The notes: a model not told the origin generated them from the sequence alone. Counted from the first letter of the stretch, positions 22,539-31,060 are shown. The stretch: 34,980 nucleotides of DNA from Lachnospiraceae bacterium (GCA_021769135.1 JAETTM010000053.1:1-34980); one strand, 5' to 3'. Numbers and translations: made by a program.

Positions 22539-23381
22539 TTATCCCTTTACACCACCGAGGGCTACGCCTGCAATAATATATTTGGACAAAAGCAAATATA
22601 CGATAATCAGCGGCAGAACCGTCAAAGTAAGCCCCATATAAACAGAGCCATATTCCGTCTTATAAATATCGCCTTTCAGCAGGCTGACCATAATCGGCAT
22701 CGTGTACCGCTTCTGGTCCGTCAGCAATACCAACGGCGTAAACAGATTGTTCCAGCTGGCCACGAAACTGAAAATGGCCTGTGTCGCAATCGCCGGTTTC
22801 ATAATCGGAAGCACTATCCGATTAAAAATCATAAATTCCTTCGCCCCATCAATTCTTGCGGACTGTACAATTTCCATGGACAGCGTAGGCTGCAGATACT
22901 GCCTCATAAAGAATACCATGGATGGAGACGCGATGGCGGGAAAGATAAGCATTGCCAGATTATTGGTCATATGAATCTTATATACCATCTGATAAAAACC
23001 TATCATCGTCACCTGGGCCGGAATCATCATAACTACCATTATGAAGCTGAAGAAAGCATTTCTCAGTTTCCAATTATAGGCAACCTGCGCATAAGCTGTC
23101 AATGAGGAAAAATATACCGCCAATGCCGTTGCGCCTATAGATATAATCAGCGAATTCATAAAGCCTACCGCCGGGTTAAAACTTTTTCCAAGAAGAATCT
23201 TCAGGTTGTTCATCATATATCCCGAAGGAATCAGAGAAATGGCATGCTGCTGGATTTCCGTCGTAGAACGGGTCGCATTCACAATCATAAGCCAGAATGG
23301 AATGATACTTAAAATCGCCAGAAAAATGCACACTACATAAATAATTATTTTCATTACAAGGTTTTCTCTATTTTTTAACAT
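22539..23381 (-). CDS. CUT1 sugar ABC transporter permease (MalG type)
   Basis: The 280-residue membrane protein has six transmembrane helices and the EAA loop that docks the ATPase: SARIDGAKEFMIFNRIVLP with MKPAI after it. N-terminal FLAILSIIPFWLMIVNATRS and C-terminal IIAGVALGGVKG are typical of MalG-type carbohydrate permeases. Its ATG shares one base with the stop of the upstream permease (23381), so the pair is co-translated. It forms the channel with the MalF-type partner. No ATPase gene is present locally, as is usual in Firmicutes that use a shared MsmX/MsmK-type ATPase. Confidence 0.9.
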   Translation of the reverse strand: MLKNRENLVMKIIIYVVCIFLAILSIIPFWLMIVNATRSTTEIQQHAISLIPSGYMMNNLKILLGKSFNPAVGFMNSLIISIGATALAVYFSSLTAYAQVAYNWKLRNAFFSFIMVVMMIPAQVTMIGFYQMVYKIHMTNNLAMLIFPAIASPSMVFFMRQYLQPTLSMEIVQSARIDGAKEFMIFNRIVLPIMKPAIATQAIFSFVASWNNLFTPLVLLTDQKRYTMPIMVSLLKGDIYKTEYGSVYMGLTLTVLPLIIVYLLLSKYIIAGVALGGVKG

Positions 23382-24370
23382 TATGCATTCTCCTTTCCGG
23401 ATTTCATGCGCATCCTATATTCCTTCTGCTGCTGCTTAATCTGTTTCCTAAGCTGCGCCTCATCCTTATCCCTCATCACGAAGAACATCATTGCGGCAAG
23501 AATAGCGATAATGACAAACATTACCATGCTCGCTGCAGCCGCCCTGTTATACATATAGCTTCCGCTAAATGCCTGGTTATAGATAAACAGGCTCGTGGTG
23601 AGCGTTGCATTGTCCGGCCCGCCGTTCTGGAACAGCTTCGGTATATCGAACATATTCAGGCCGCCGATCAGGCTGGTCACAAGGGTAAAAAGCAAAATGG
23701 TCTTCACATTGGGGAGCGTTATGTAAAAGAATGTCTGTACACGGTTTGCCCCATCCACTTCCGCCGATTCAAAAATCTCCGGGCTGATTCCCAAAATGCC
23801 GGAAATCAATGTAATCATTGTGGAGCCATACCACATCCATGTCTGGATGAAAATCACAACGCTTCTCGCTACCGTTTTATTCCTCAAAAGTTCTACCGGT
23901 TTATCCACAAAACCAAACCTTACGAGAAAATCATTGACCGGCCCCATGGGATATCCAAAAAATCCGCTGAATAAAATAGCAATTGTCGCCGCCGTAATAA
24001 TGTTAGGCATATAAAGCAATACTTTGAACGTTCCCTGGCCCTTTACTTTGCTCCTTTTATCCGTAAACCAGGCGGCCAGCAAAAGAGCCAACAGCATCTG
24101 GGGAATGAAATTGCTAAGCCAGATAACCACCGTATTTTTAAATGCCCCCTGAAATGACGGATTGGTCAATACTGTCTTAAAGTTCCTGAATAAGTCATCG
24201 GTCAGAAAATGAATGTCCGTCATCCCCAGGCCCTTTAAATCAGTAAATCCGATAACCGCCGTGTACACTGTCGGATATAGCGAGAACAGTAAAAACGCTA
24301 TTACAAACGGAATGCTGAAAATATATCCATACTTCGCATATCTGTCATATCCCGGTTTTTTGCTTTTCAT
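23381..24370 (-). CDS. CUT1 sugar ABC transporter permease (MalF type)
   Basis: The 329-residue protein has six transmembrane segments (first one YIFSIPFVIAFLLFSLYPTV), a periplasmic-side loop, and the EAA motif SAEVDGANRVQTFFYITLPN. A charged C-terminal tail (RKQIKQQQKEYRMRMKSGKE) extends into the cytoplasm. It is the partner of the downstream MalG-type permease. A GGAAGGAG ribosome site lies about 12 bases before the ATG, slightly far. It follows the binding-protein gene after a strong terminator hairpin, so it should be made in smaller amounts than the binding protein. Confidence 0.9.
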   Translation of the reverse strand: MKSKKPGYDRYAKYGYIFSIPFVIAFLLFSLYPTVYTAVIGFTDLKGLGMTDIHFLTDDLFRNFKTVLTNPSFQGAFKNTVVIWLSNFIPQMLLALLLAAWFTDKRSKVKGQGTFKVLLYMPNIITAATIAILFSGFFGYPMGPVNDFLVRFGFVDKPVELLRNKTVARSVVIFIQTWMWYGSTMITLISGILGISPEIFESAEVDGANRVQTFFYITLPNVKTILLFTLVTSLIGGLNMFDIPKLFQNGGPDNATLTTSLFIYNQAFSGSYMYNRAAAASMVMFVIIAILAAMMFFVMRDKDEAQLRKQIKQQQKEYRMRMKSGKENA

Positions 24371-24470
24371 ATGAAAACCATGCTCCTTCCTCTAAGATAA
24401 AAAATTTCTAAACGAATGCCGCCACGCTCCGTAGCAAAAAAGAATGCTTCGCATTCCTATAAGGTAAAAA

Positions 24471-24500
24471 GCAGGGCGGACGATATGCGGTCCGCCCTGC
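24471..24500 (-). terminator. Attenuating terminator between binding protein and permeases
   Basis: GCAGGGCGGAC/GTCCGCCCTGC, an 11-bp GC-rich stem with an 8-base loop, followed on the minus strand by TTTTT. A second small hairpin GAATGC-TTC-GCATTC lies at 24442-24456. This lets the binding protein be made in excess over the permeases. Confidence 0.85.
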
Positions 24501-24553
24501 TTTACTAAACTCTCTGGATTACACGTTGCCGTTCAGACTACTGAACCTTTCAT

Positions 24554-26005
24554 TTATTCTACGATTACGTCCAGGTTATCCGCCACCTGCTGTTTGAAGT
24601 CTGCAATCGCCTGGTCACGGGATTTGTTGCCCGCCGTGTATTCACGAACCTGGTCTCTCCAATATGTGTTGATTGTCTCATCATACTGTGTCAAGTTGGT
24701 TCCCTTTGCATACTGGTTAGCCGGAACAAAAGCATCAAACATATTCTGTCCGCCCAGGAAATCTACGGAACCATCGGACATCGCCATAACAGTACCGCTT
24801 GCTACAGCGTCCTTCGTACCGCCTTCTCCGTTCAAAGTTCCGTTAGCCCATTTGTACTGAAGCCCATCCTCTGTACAGTCTAACGTAATCCACTCAATGA
24901 TATCGCCGACAGCTTCCGCTTTCTGGGTATCCTTGTTGGCCAGAACCCATGTGCCGCCCCAGAAGAAGCCAATGGGAGGTTCGCAAACTGCCCAATCGCC
25001 GTATGTACCTTCGCCGACAGCTTCGCCGCCGCAGTTAGGAGCCATTGTATAGTTAATCAACCATGCAGGACCGAAGAAACCGAAGATACCTTTTTCTCCT
25101 TCACCCTTCATATCAGCAAACCATGCATCCTGCCAGTCCTGTGTATCGTTGTGATATCCGTTGTCTTTTAATTTCTTGGATAAATCAAGGAACTCTTCGC
25201 GTTTCGGGTCAATGTTAAGCTTTCCGTCAACAATCCACCCTGTATCGGAACTGTTCTCAACCGCGTGCCATATATCGCCGTCGCCGGAAACAATGCCATA
25301 GCCTTTAGCTTTTAATTCTTCTGCCGCTGCGAAGAACTGGTCCCAGCCGGGTCCAACCTTCTTGGCGATTTCTGCCGGGTCATCCGTGCCCCATACATCT
25401 TTTGCAATGGAACGGCGATAGATGAAGGCACCGCCCGTCGCCTGATATCCTAACCCTACCAGCTTGCCATCTCCGTTTGTTCCGATGTCAACGGTATACT
25501 GGGCAATATCCGCAGCTTTAAGAGCCGCATCCACATCAATGCCTAAATCCGCATAAGGCATTGCATACTGGCTTGCATCGCCCTGTGTATATTTCAGTAC
25601 GAAAGCCGCCTCCGCACAATAGATATCGGGAGCCTCCGCACCGCCCGATGCCAGCGCCTGGTCCAAAGCGGGCTGGTATGCGCCGTCTGTAGTTGCAATA
25701 ATAGTCGTATTAATGTCGTAACCGAAATCAGGATGCGCTTCTATGTACTTCTCAATCATCCCCGGCACTTCGTCCGTAAATGCCCATACATTGATTGTCT
25801 CGCCGCCGCCAGCGCTGCCGCCACCGTTATCCGCCGCTGCATCCTCAGTTGCCGCGCCTGCGTCATCCGCTGCCGCTTCGCCCCCGTTATCTGCCGCTTC
25901 ACCCGCTGTTTCATTCGTTGCCGCATTTCCTCCATCGCCGCCGCATCCAATCAGCAGGGAAGATACCATACATGCGCATAAAATACTTGCTACTAGCTTT
26001 TTCAT
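24554..26005 (-). CDS. Sugar ABC transporter solute-binding lipoprotein
   Basis: The 483-residue protein begins MKKLVASILCACMVSSLLIG followed by CGGDG: a lipoprotein signal peptide with lipobox LIGC. A Gly/Ala/Glu/Asp-rich linker (about 20-65) leads to a family 1 binding-protein fold (INVWAFTDEVPGMIEKYIEA, GIFGFFGPAWLINY, WITLDCTEDGLQYKWANG). It sits on the outer membrane face and delivers sugar or oligosaccharide to the two permeases. The start at 26005 is 6 bases after AAAGGAGG; a GTG at 26023 is rejected. A cre-like site lies about 180 bases upstream. The substrate is unknown; neighbours suggest a beta-linked oligosaccharide. Confidence 0.92.
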   Translation of the reverse strand: MKKLVASILCACMVSSLLIGCGGDGGNAATNETAGEAADNGGEAAADDAGAATEDAAADNGGGSAGGGETINVWAFTDEVPGMIEKYIEAHPDFGYDINTTIIATTDGAYQPALDQALASGGAEAPDIYCAEAAFVLKYTQGDASQYAMPYADLGIDVDAALKAADIAQYTVDIGTNGDGKLVGLGYQATGGAFIYRRSIAKDVWGTDDPAEIAKKVGPGWDQFFAAAEELKAKGYGIVSGDGDIWHAVENSSDTGWIVDGKLNIDPKREEFLDLSKKLKDNGYHNDTQDWQDAWFADMKGEGEKGIFGFFGPAWLINYTMAPNCGGEAVGEGTYGDWAVCEPPIGFFWGGTWVLANKDTQKAEAVGDIIEWITLDCTEDGLQYKWANGTLNGEGGTKDAVASGTVMAMSDGSVDFLGGQNMFDAFVPANQYAKGTNLTQYDETINTYWRDQVREYTAGNKSRDQAIADFKQQVADNLDVIVE

Positions 26006-26184
26006 TTTTTTCCTCCTTTTCACTATTTATCATTTTTTTGTCTGCCGTCCTATAAAGCATTCCTAACTCTTGGTTGTTTTGCTTTAATATTATTTTACCA
26101 TTTACATCTATTAATTCTTTACACTTTTTGCTCCAAATGCAACAATTATTGCTGAATAAAGGATTTTTTTATAGTAATACTGCC

Positions 26185-26198
26185 GGAAAACGTTTTGA
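26185..26198. promoter_or_regulatory. cre-like catabolite control site
   Basis: GGAAAACGTTTTGA resembles the CcpA consensus TGAAAACGTTTTCA, with mismatches only at the two ends of the palindrome. It lies upstream of the binding-protein gene, where catabolite repression of a sugar importer is expected. One match of this length could be chance. Confidence 0.35.
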
Positions 26199-26245
26199 AA
26201 ACCAAGAGATAAATTACATTTTTATACCAATTCTGGCATAAAAAA

Positions 26246-26275
26246 ACCTTGCCTGAGACAGGACCCCGGCAAGGT
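26246..26275 (-). terminator. Terminator of the acetyltransferase gene
   Basis: ACCTTGCC/GGCAAGGT perfect 8-bp stem; on the minus strand it is followed by six or more T. It lies 12 bases after the stop of 26287-26919. Confidence 0.85.
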
Positions 26276-26286
26276 GCACAATAGCG

Positions 26287-26919
26287 TTATTCATTTCCCG
26301 GTATGGGCTCAAATTCTTTCAGGTCATCCTCCGTAATCTCCCGGATTACTTTACAGGGTACTCCCGCAGCAAAACACATCGGCGGCACATCCCTTGTAAC
26401 GACGCTGCCCGCGCCGATGACCGCTCCCATTCCTACCGTTACCCCGGCACAAATCACCACATTGCTTCCAATCCACACATTATCCTCAATCGTTACCTGC
26501 TTACAGTACATTTCTCCATGGGGGCGCGCCTTATAATGCATCGGGTGGTTGGTAGTGCTGATGGTTACATTCGGCGCAATCAATACCCCTTTCCCAATAT
26601 TAATCTTATAATCGTCCACCAATGTAAGGTTGGAATTAATATAAGTGCCGTCCCCTATGGAAACCGTATTGCCCATTGCCAGCGTCAGCGGAGGTTCAAT
26701 CCATATGTTTTCCCCACAGGAAGCGAAAAGCTTCTTCCATATTTCCGCCCTCTTTTCCGTTTCCCCAGCCCTTGTCTGGTTGAAATCCTGGCATAGCCCC
26801 CTGGCAAATGCCTGCTGGCTCATATTTTCCCCGGTATCAATCCATAATAAGCCCTCCGCTCTCCGCTGGGCCATAGACATTTTGCCGGAATCATTGTTCG
26901 TATCAATCTGCTTCTCCAT
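26287..26919 (-). CDS. Sugar O-acetyltransferase (Maa/LacA type)
   Basis: The 210-residue protein has the N-terminal Mac domain (MSMAQRRAEGLLWIDTGENM) and a left-handed beta helix of hexapeptide repeats (IGDGTYINSNLTLVDDYKIN, IEDNVWIGSNVVICAGVTVG). The catalytic His125 sits in TTNHPMH. It moves acetyl from acetyl-CoA to the 6-hydroxyl of maltose, glucose or galactosides, a cytoplasmic step thought to clear non-metabolised sugars. AGGAGG lies 8 bases before the start. It is a single-gene unit with its own terminator, upstream of the sugar importer on the same strand. Confidence 0.92.
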   Translation of the reverse strand: MEKQIDTNNDSGKMSMAQRRAEGLLWIDTGENMSQQAFARGLCQDFNQTRAGETEKRAEIWKKLFASCGENIWIEPPLTLAMGNTVSIGDGTYINSNLTLVDDYKINIGKGVLIAPNVTISTTNHPMHYKARPHGEMYCKQVTIEDNVWIGSNVVICAGVTVGMGAVIGAGSVVTRDVPPMCFAAGVPCKVIREITEDDLKEFEPIPGNE

Positions 26920-27142
26920 CGCTTTTCCCTCCTGTGATATTGTATCTTCCGTTATGAACTTATAAACCCACGCATCTTATAACACGGTTTCCAGGCCCTT
27001 CCTCTATCTGCATCAGCCGGCGGAATAATTATGGCATTTGTGGTTCGGCTTTGCCCCTATATACTACCACATAAATGCTCATTTTTCCATAAAAATAAGC
27101 AATTCGCTACGGGAATCAATTTTCGCATTTCTGCCGAGGAAT

Positions 27143-27970
27143 TTAACCTAAGATTTTCTTGTAAAGTTCTAAGTCGCTGTCCTTAAAAACATTAAAAATA
27201 ACCCGCTCCATGCAATCGCCATGCTTCTCCAAAAATCCTGATACGGCTTTCCATGCGATTTCAGCGGCCTTCTCATTTGGAAAATGAAATTCCCCCGTTG
27301 AAATACAGCAGAACGCAACGGATTTGATACCATGTTCCAGACAGCATTGCAGGACATTTTCATAGCAGTTTCGCAAGTCCTGACAATGTTTCTCATTCAG
27401 CCTGCCATATACAATCGGCCCTACTGTATGGAGCACGTACTCGCAGGGAAGATTATAGGCCGAAGCCAAAGTGGCCGTGCCTGTCGGTTCTTCATAGTTC
27501 CTTCCATATTTCATACGTCTTCGGCTCATGATATGGCTGCATTCTTCACGAAGCTGCATCCCTGCCGCACTATGAATCGCATTGTCAATGCACCTGTGGC
27601 AGGGCACAAAGCAGCCCAACATCTGTGAATTGGCAGCATTCACAATGGCGCCGACTTCCAGCCTTGTAATATCGCCTTGCCAGAGCGATACTTTATCGGC
27701 ATAAGCCAAATTGCTGTTAAACGCTTCCCTTATCGTCGGGATATCCTCCAGCTTTACAACGCCCTTTGCCCTTCTCTCCTCCTGTAAATATTCATCCTGC
27801 AAATCCGCCAATTCATCGGAAAGTCCTCCCGGCATACGGATATTCATAAGGGAGCGGATTGCGTTTTTCTTTTCCTCCAAACTATATCCACCGGTTTCCA
27901 GTTCCTTGTATTTAACCGAATCTTCTTTTAATTTTTCTAAAAGAATATCCATTTTTTCCGTTTCTTTCAT
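27143..27970 (-). CDS. Zinc-containing macrodomain protein-ADP-ribose hydrolase
   Basis: The 275-residue protein has a helical N-terminal ~90 residues, then a macrodomain: WQGDITRLEVGAIVNAANS (98-115) and GTATLASAYNLPCEYVLHTV. The insert MLGCFVPCHRCIDNAIH (Cys120, Cys124, His125, Cys127) provides the zinc ligands of the bacterial Zn-macrodomain class, which removes ADP-ribose from proteins. In many Firmicutes and staphylococci it pairs with a sirtuin (SirTM), a GcvH-like protein and a lipoate ligase; none is here. An Rrf2 regulator gene lies 70 bases upstream on the same strand, so stress-linked control is possible. Confidence 0.88.
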   Translation of the reverse strand: MKETEKMDILLEKLKEDSVKYKELETGGYSLEEKKNAIRSLMNIRMPGGLSDELADLQDEYLQEERRAKGVVKLEDIPTIREAFNSNLAYADKVSLWQGDITRLEVGAIVNAANSQMLGCFVPCHRCIDNAIHSAAGMQLREECSHIMSRRRMKYGRNYEEPTGTATLASAYNLPCEYVLHTVGPIVYGRLNEKHCQDLRNCYENVLQCCLEHGIKSVAFCCISTGEFHFPNEKAAEIAWKAVSGFLEKHGDCMERVIFNVFKDSDLELYKKILG

Positions 27971-28040
27971 CCCGAATACCCGCCTTTCCCAAACCTTACA
28001 TACTGTTTTTCAAATCCTCTATTGCTTCTGCCATGCCGCC

Positions 28041-28472
28041 CTAGGCCAGATATTTCTCCGTATCCCGCTTTATGTCCGCCAATGTAATAGAGGCAAGCTC
28101 TTTTTCCAGGGCGCTCTGTACCCGTATAAGCTTATCATCCAAAATATGATGAATATTCCTCCCCACGGGGCAGTTTGTGCTTGGATTTTCATGGAAATGA
28201 AACAATTCCCCGTTTTCGACACATTCCACAGCGTTATATATGTCCAGAAAAGTTATCTCATCTAACGGTTTTGCAACGGTAGTACCGCCTGTTCCCCGCG
28301 CCACCTTAATCAGGCCAGCCCCTTTTAGCTGGCCCAGAATCTTCCGGATAATGACAGGATTCACGTTAGTACTTCCTGCAAGAAAATCGCTGGTTACTTT
28401 ATATTCGCTTCCGAATGTGTCTATACAGGCAAAGATATGAATTGCCAGTGTAAACCTGCTTGAAATCTGCAT
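28041..28472 (-). CDS. Rrf2-family transcriptional regulator
   Basis: The 143-residue protein has the Rrf2 winged HTH: MQISSRFTLAIHIFACIDTF, SDFLAGSTNVNPVIIRKILG and QLKGAGLIKVARGTGGTTVA. The C-terminal segment GELFHFHENPSTNCPVGRNI has one Cys, so the three-cysteine iron-sulfur site of IscR/NsrR is absent; YwnA-type members look like this. The start at 28472 follows GGCGGTGG by 6 bases; the frame extends to 28493 but that would leave no ribosome site. A perfect TTGTAAT palindrome on its own -35 box indicates autoregulation. It likely also controls the macrodomain gene downstream. Confidence 0.88.
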   Translation of the reverse strand: MQISSRFTLAIHIFACIDTFGSEYKVTSDFLAGSTNVNPVIIRKILGQLKGAGLIKVARGTGGTTVAKPLDEITFLDIYNAVECVENGELFHFHENPSTNCPVGRNIHHILDDKLIRVQSALEKELASITLADIKRDTEKYLA

Positions 28473-28496
28473 ACTTATCCACCGCCTTTCCATTTT

Positions 28497-28525
28497 ATTT
28501 TACTCCGTTCTAGTTGTAATGTCAA
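28497..28525 (-). promoter_or_regulatory. Promoter of the Rrf2 gene
   Basis: On the minus strand consensus TTGACA (28520-28525), 17 bases, TAAAAT (28497-28502). The transcript would start about 18 bases before the start codon. Confidence 0.7.
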
Positions 28526-28534
28526 TGATTACAA
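28514..28534. promoter_or_regulatory. Rrf2 autoregulatory operator
   Basis: TTGTAAT (28514-28520), 7 bases, ATTACAA (28528-28534): a perfect inverted repeat covering the -35 box. Its form resembles known Rrf2/CymR-type sites and its place predicts repression. Confidence 0.65.
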
Positions 28535-28591
28535 TTGTGTTTTGCACGGGAATCCATTTTCATGGACAGCATTCTGGCAGCGAACAGCCAA

Positions 28592-28619
28592 AAGCGAGGC
28601 CTCCGCAGAAGCCTCGCTT
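28592..28619 (-). terminator. Terminator of the aldo/keto reductase gene
   Basis: AAGCGAGGC/GCCTCGCTT perfect 9-bp stem with a 10-base loop, followed on the minus strand by TTTTGG. It separates the aldo/keto reductase gene from the Rrf2 gene. Confidence 0.7.
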
Positions 28620-28658
28620 ATTTACACCAAAATTTTTCCTCTGGATTCATCTTCCCGT

Positions 28659-29510
28659 TTATTCATGAATCTTCATGCCATGCAGCATCTTCACAAATGC
28701 CGGGCTGCTATGGTCAACAATTTCGCTGCGGCCAATATCCAGCTTTGCAATCTCCGCCATATCCTCTCCGTTCAAAGCAAAATCCCAAATATCCATGTTT
28801 TGCTCCATGCGGTCTTTATGGACGGATTTAGGAATCACCACCACGCCCCGCTGCACATTCCAGCGCAGAGCCACCTGTGCGGCGCTCTTACCGTATTTCG
28901 CACCAATCGTTGTCAATACGGGATGGGTGAAGATTCCGTAGTTTCCTTCTGCAAAAGGCCCCCATGCTTCGGGAACAACGCCGTATTCCTTCATCAGCCC
29001 CAGGGCATTTTCCTGCTGGAAGAAAGGATGCAGTTCCACCTGGTTCACCGCCGGGATGACAGCGGCAGTCTCGCACAAATCCGCCAGCACATGGGGATAG
29101 CAATTGCATACGCCGATTGCCCGCATCTTACCTTCTTTATATAATTCCTCCATAGCACGGTAAGCGCCCTGGTAATCCCCCATAGGCTGATGAATCAGAT
29201 ACAGGTCCAGGTATTCAAGACCCAGTTTCTTCAAGGAAGTTTCAAATGCTTTTTTCGCTCCTTCATAGCTTGCATCCTGCACCCACAGCTTTGTGGTGAT
29301 GAACAATTCTTCACGGGGCACGCCGCACTTTTTAATTGCGGCCCCCACGGCCTCCTCATTCATATAGGCCGCCGCCGTATCAATCAAACGATACCCGCTG
29401 GATATGGCATCCAGCACCGCCTGCTCGCACTGCACAGGGTCAGGAACCTGAAATACCCCAAACCCCTCCATCGGCATCTTAACTCCATTGTTCAATGCAG
29501 TAAATTCCAT
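28659..29510 (-). CDS. Aldo/keto reductase (2,5-diketogluconate reductase-like)
   Basis: A 283-residue AKR5-type enzyme with Asp44 and Tyr49 (RLIDTAAAYMNE), Lys74 (FITTKLW) and His107 (YLIHQPMGDY), plus VNQVELHPFF and the NADPH site VVVIPKSVHKDRM near the end. It reduces aldehydes or ketones of small sugars or similar compounds with NADPH in the cytoplasm. The start is uncertain among ATG 29522, 29513 and 29510; 29510 has GGAG 6 bases upstream and matches family N-termini (MEFTALNNGVKMP). It is divergent from the broken LysR gene, which may once have controlled it. Confidence 0.9.
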   Translation of the reverse strand: MEFTALNNGVKMPMEGFGVFQVPDPVQCEQAVLDAISSGYRLIDTAAAYMNEEAVGAAIKKCGVPREELFITTKLWVQDASYEGAKKAFETSLKKLGLEYLDLYLIHQPMGDYQGAYRAMEELYKEGKMRAIGVCNCYPHVLADLCETAAVIPAVNQVELHPFFQQENALGLMKEYGVVPEAWGPFAEGNYGIFTHPVLTTIGAKYGKSAAQVALRWNVQRGVVVIPKSVHKDRMEQNMDIWDFALNGEDMAEIAKLDIGRSEIVDHSSPAFVKMLHGMKIHE

Positions 29511-29687
29511 CATCGTCTCCATTTCCTTTCTTTTCTATAATTTTTATTCCTTTTCTATTGCTTTTTACTTTCTCCAGCGTATCTCTGACATGTTGCTGCT
29601 TTTTCCTATTTGCTATTATAAATTCCAATTTTCCAAAAGTACAATGCCGTTTGCGCAAACTACTATGAATTGAACTCATACTGTAAA

Positions 29688-29716
29688 TTGACATATGGAC
29701 AAAAGCCGGATATACT
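29688..29716 (+). promoter_or_regulatory. Promoter of the LysR remnant
   Basis: TTGACA (29688-29693), 17 bases, TATACT (29711-29716), about 38 bases before the start codon. It still looks functional although the gene is broken. Confidence 0.6.
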
Positions 29717-29753
29717 ATCAATAGATATTGTACCGATATTGGGGGAAATTTAA

Positions 29754-30521
29754 ATGCCGGATATTTACCAGTTAGAGTATCTGATTTCCATCGCAGAGCA
29801 CGGCACGTTTTCAAAAGCGGCCAAGGAGCTTCATCTGTCGCAGTCCGCGCTCAGCCGCTCCATGCAGAAGCTGGAATCGGAGCTTCGCGTGACATTATTT
29901 GAACGAAAGAAAAATAAAGTAGAATTGAACCGGAACGGCGAACTGGCAGTCGAATGTGCCAAAAAGGTGATTGCGCAGATGCAGGATATGACAGAAAAAG
30001 TCCGCATTTTTGACCGGAACAGCCGAACCATATCCGTAGGTTCCTGTGCTCCGGCACCCCTTCTGGATGTTATTCCCACACTGTCCAATGCATATCCTGA
30101 TATGGCCATTTCTTCTGAAATGCAGGAACAGGATAAACTCCTGCAGGGCTTAAAGGATGGAATCTATCATCTCATCATCACTTCCTTTCCTGCCTTTCAA
30201 AGGAAAAAACCAAACTATCCGCTTTCTTCCGCAGGGTTGAAAATGGCTGATATGCTAAACGTATTGGCATTAATCAGAGGTTACTGTATGGAATATGAAG
30301 AAAATGTTTTATCTTACGAAAATTATCATAAATTGCGGACAAGTGTCGGATGGACAAATTTTTCACCCGCACAAGCACAAACCGCACTTGCCAATAGCCT
30401 ATACACAGTCACCGCAGTGGAAAAGGATGAAACGGTTGCTATGGGAAGATTAATTGGCGACGGGCAATATTATATGATTGTAGATGTCATTGTGCGCCCG
30501 GACTTTCAAAAGCGGGTTTAA
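29754..30521 (+). pseudogene. LysR-family regulator, truncated and fused to a GNAT remnant
   Basis: Residues 1-60 are a good LysR HTH (YQLEYLISIAEHGTFSKAAK, ELHLSQSALSRSMQKLESEL, LFERKKNKVELNRNG). The effector domain starts normally (ISVGSCAPAPLLDVIPTLS, GLKDGIYHLIITSFP) but breaks off near residue 145-150, about half the normal 290-300. From about residue 179 the same frame reads a GNAT N-terminus. A deletion has thus joined two unrelated genes. The truncated product may still bind DNA without sensing a ligand. It is divergent from the aldo/keto reductase gene. Confidence 0.75.
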
Positions 30522-30588
30522 AAGAATACCCCATGAATTTTGCGGAAGCGGGATGCGGAAGGTAATTTCCCATTCAGCCATTCCCTAA
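30288..30588 (+). pseudogene. GNAT acetyltransferase remnant with internal deletion
   Basis: ATG 30288 follows AGAGG by 7 bases and begins MEYEENVLSYENYHKLRTSV, GWTNFSPAQA, typical of a small GNAT family. It proceeds to MIVDVIVRPDFQKR, where the acetyl-CoA loop (RGIG-like) should follow, but a stop comes at 30521. In another frame from 30511 the sequence reads GFKRIPHEFCGSGMRKVI, the expected C-terminal end. So roughly 40-50 codons, including the cofactor loop, were deleted with a frameshift. The protein cannot be active. Confidence 0.65.
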
Positions 30589-30610
30589 TGCTCCTTTCAT
30601 CCCAACTCGT

Positions 30611-31060
30611 TTATGCCTTCCCTATCTTTGCCAAAGAATTTTGAATATCTTTACAGACCAATGATTGCATGCTGTCTGCATAAATTGATATATTCGCTTT
30701 TTGCAGCGCGGAAACGATATCCTCCTTTAACTCCGGCTTATCTTTGGCAATCACAGGCAGCAATTTTATACACTGCCTTGCTGTTATCGGCTTTGCATCT
30801 TCTATATGCTTCAAATATTTGTCTATGATTTCATCAATTTTGTTATCTTTATCCCATTTGGCATTATAAGCAATCAGCGTAAGCCCTCTTGTCCGAATAT
30901 AGGAATTATCGCTATCCATCATATCAGCTAATTTATCCATATAGCAATATACCCTGTCCGACTCCTCGCATTCTTTTTGCAATGCCTGTAAAGCTTTATA
31001 TGCGATATTATTGTTTTTATCAAACAAAAGTTCAAAATTGTCCTTAATATTTATTTCCAT
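30611..31060 (-). CDS. HEAT-repeat-like protein
   Basis: The 149-residue protein is all-helical, with paired helices of HEAT type: NIAYKALQALQKECEES, VYCYMDKLADMMDSDNSYIR, TRGLTLIAYNAKWD, ARQCIKLLPVIAKDKPELKE, DIVSALQKA. IRTRGLTLIA and TARQCIKLLP fit HEAT consensus positions. Such small proteins are common in Lachnospiraceae next to unrelated genes and are thought to act in protein-protein contacts; some are annotated as SufBD-like by weak similarity. No catalytic motif is seen. GGGAGG lies 9 bases before the start. It converges with the GNAT remnant. Confidence 0.7.
   Translation of the reverse strand: MEINIKDNFELLFDKNNNIAYKALQALQKECEESDRVYCYMDKLADMMDSDNSYIRTRGLTLIAYNAKWDKDNKIDEIIDKYLKHIEDAKPITARQCIKLLPVIAKDKPELKEDIVSALQKANISIYADSMQSLVCKDIQNSLAKIGKA

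Noticed and set aside
22539-26005. Missing ATP-binding subunit of the ABC importer as a defect
   Set aside because: CUT1 importers in Firmicutes usually use a shared ATPase encoded elsewhere, so absence here is normal.
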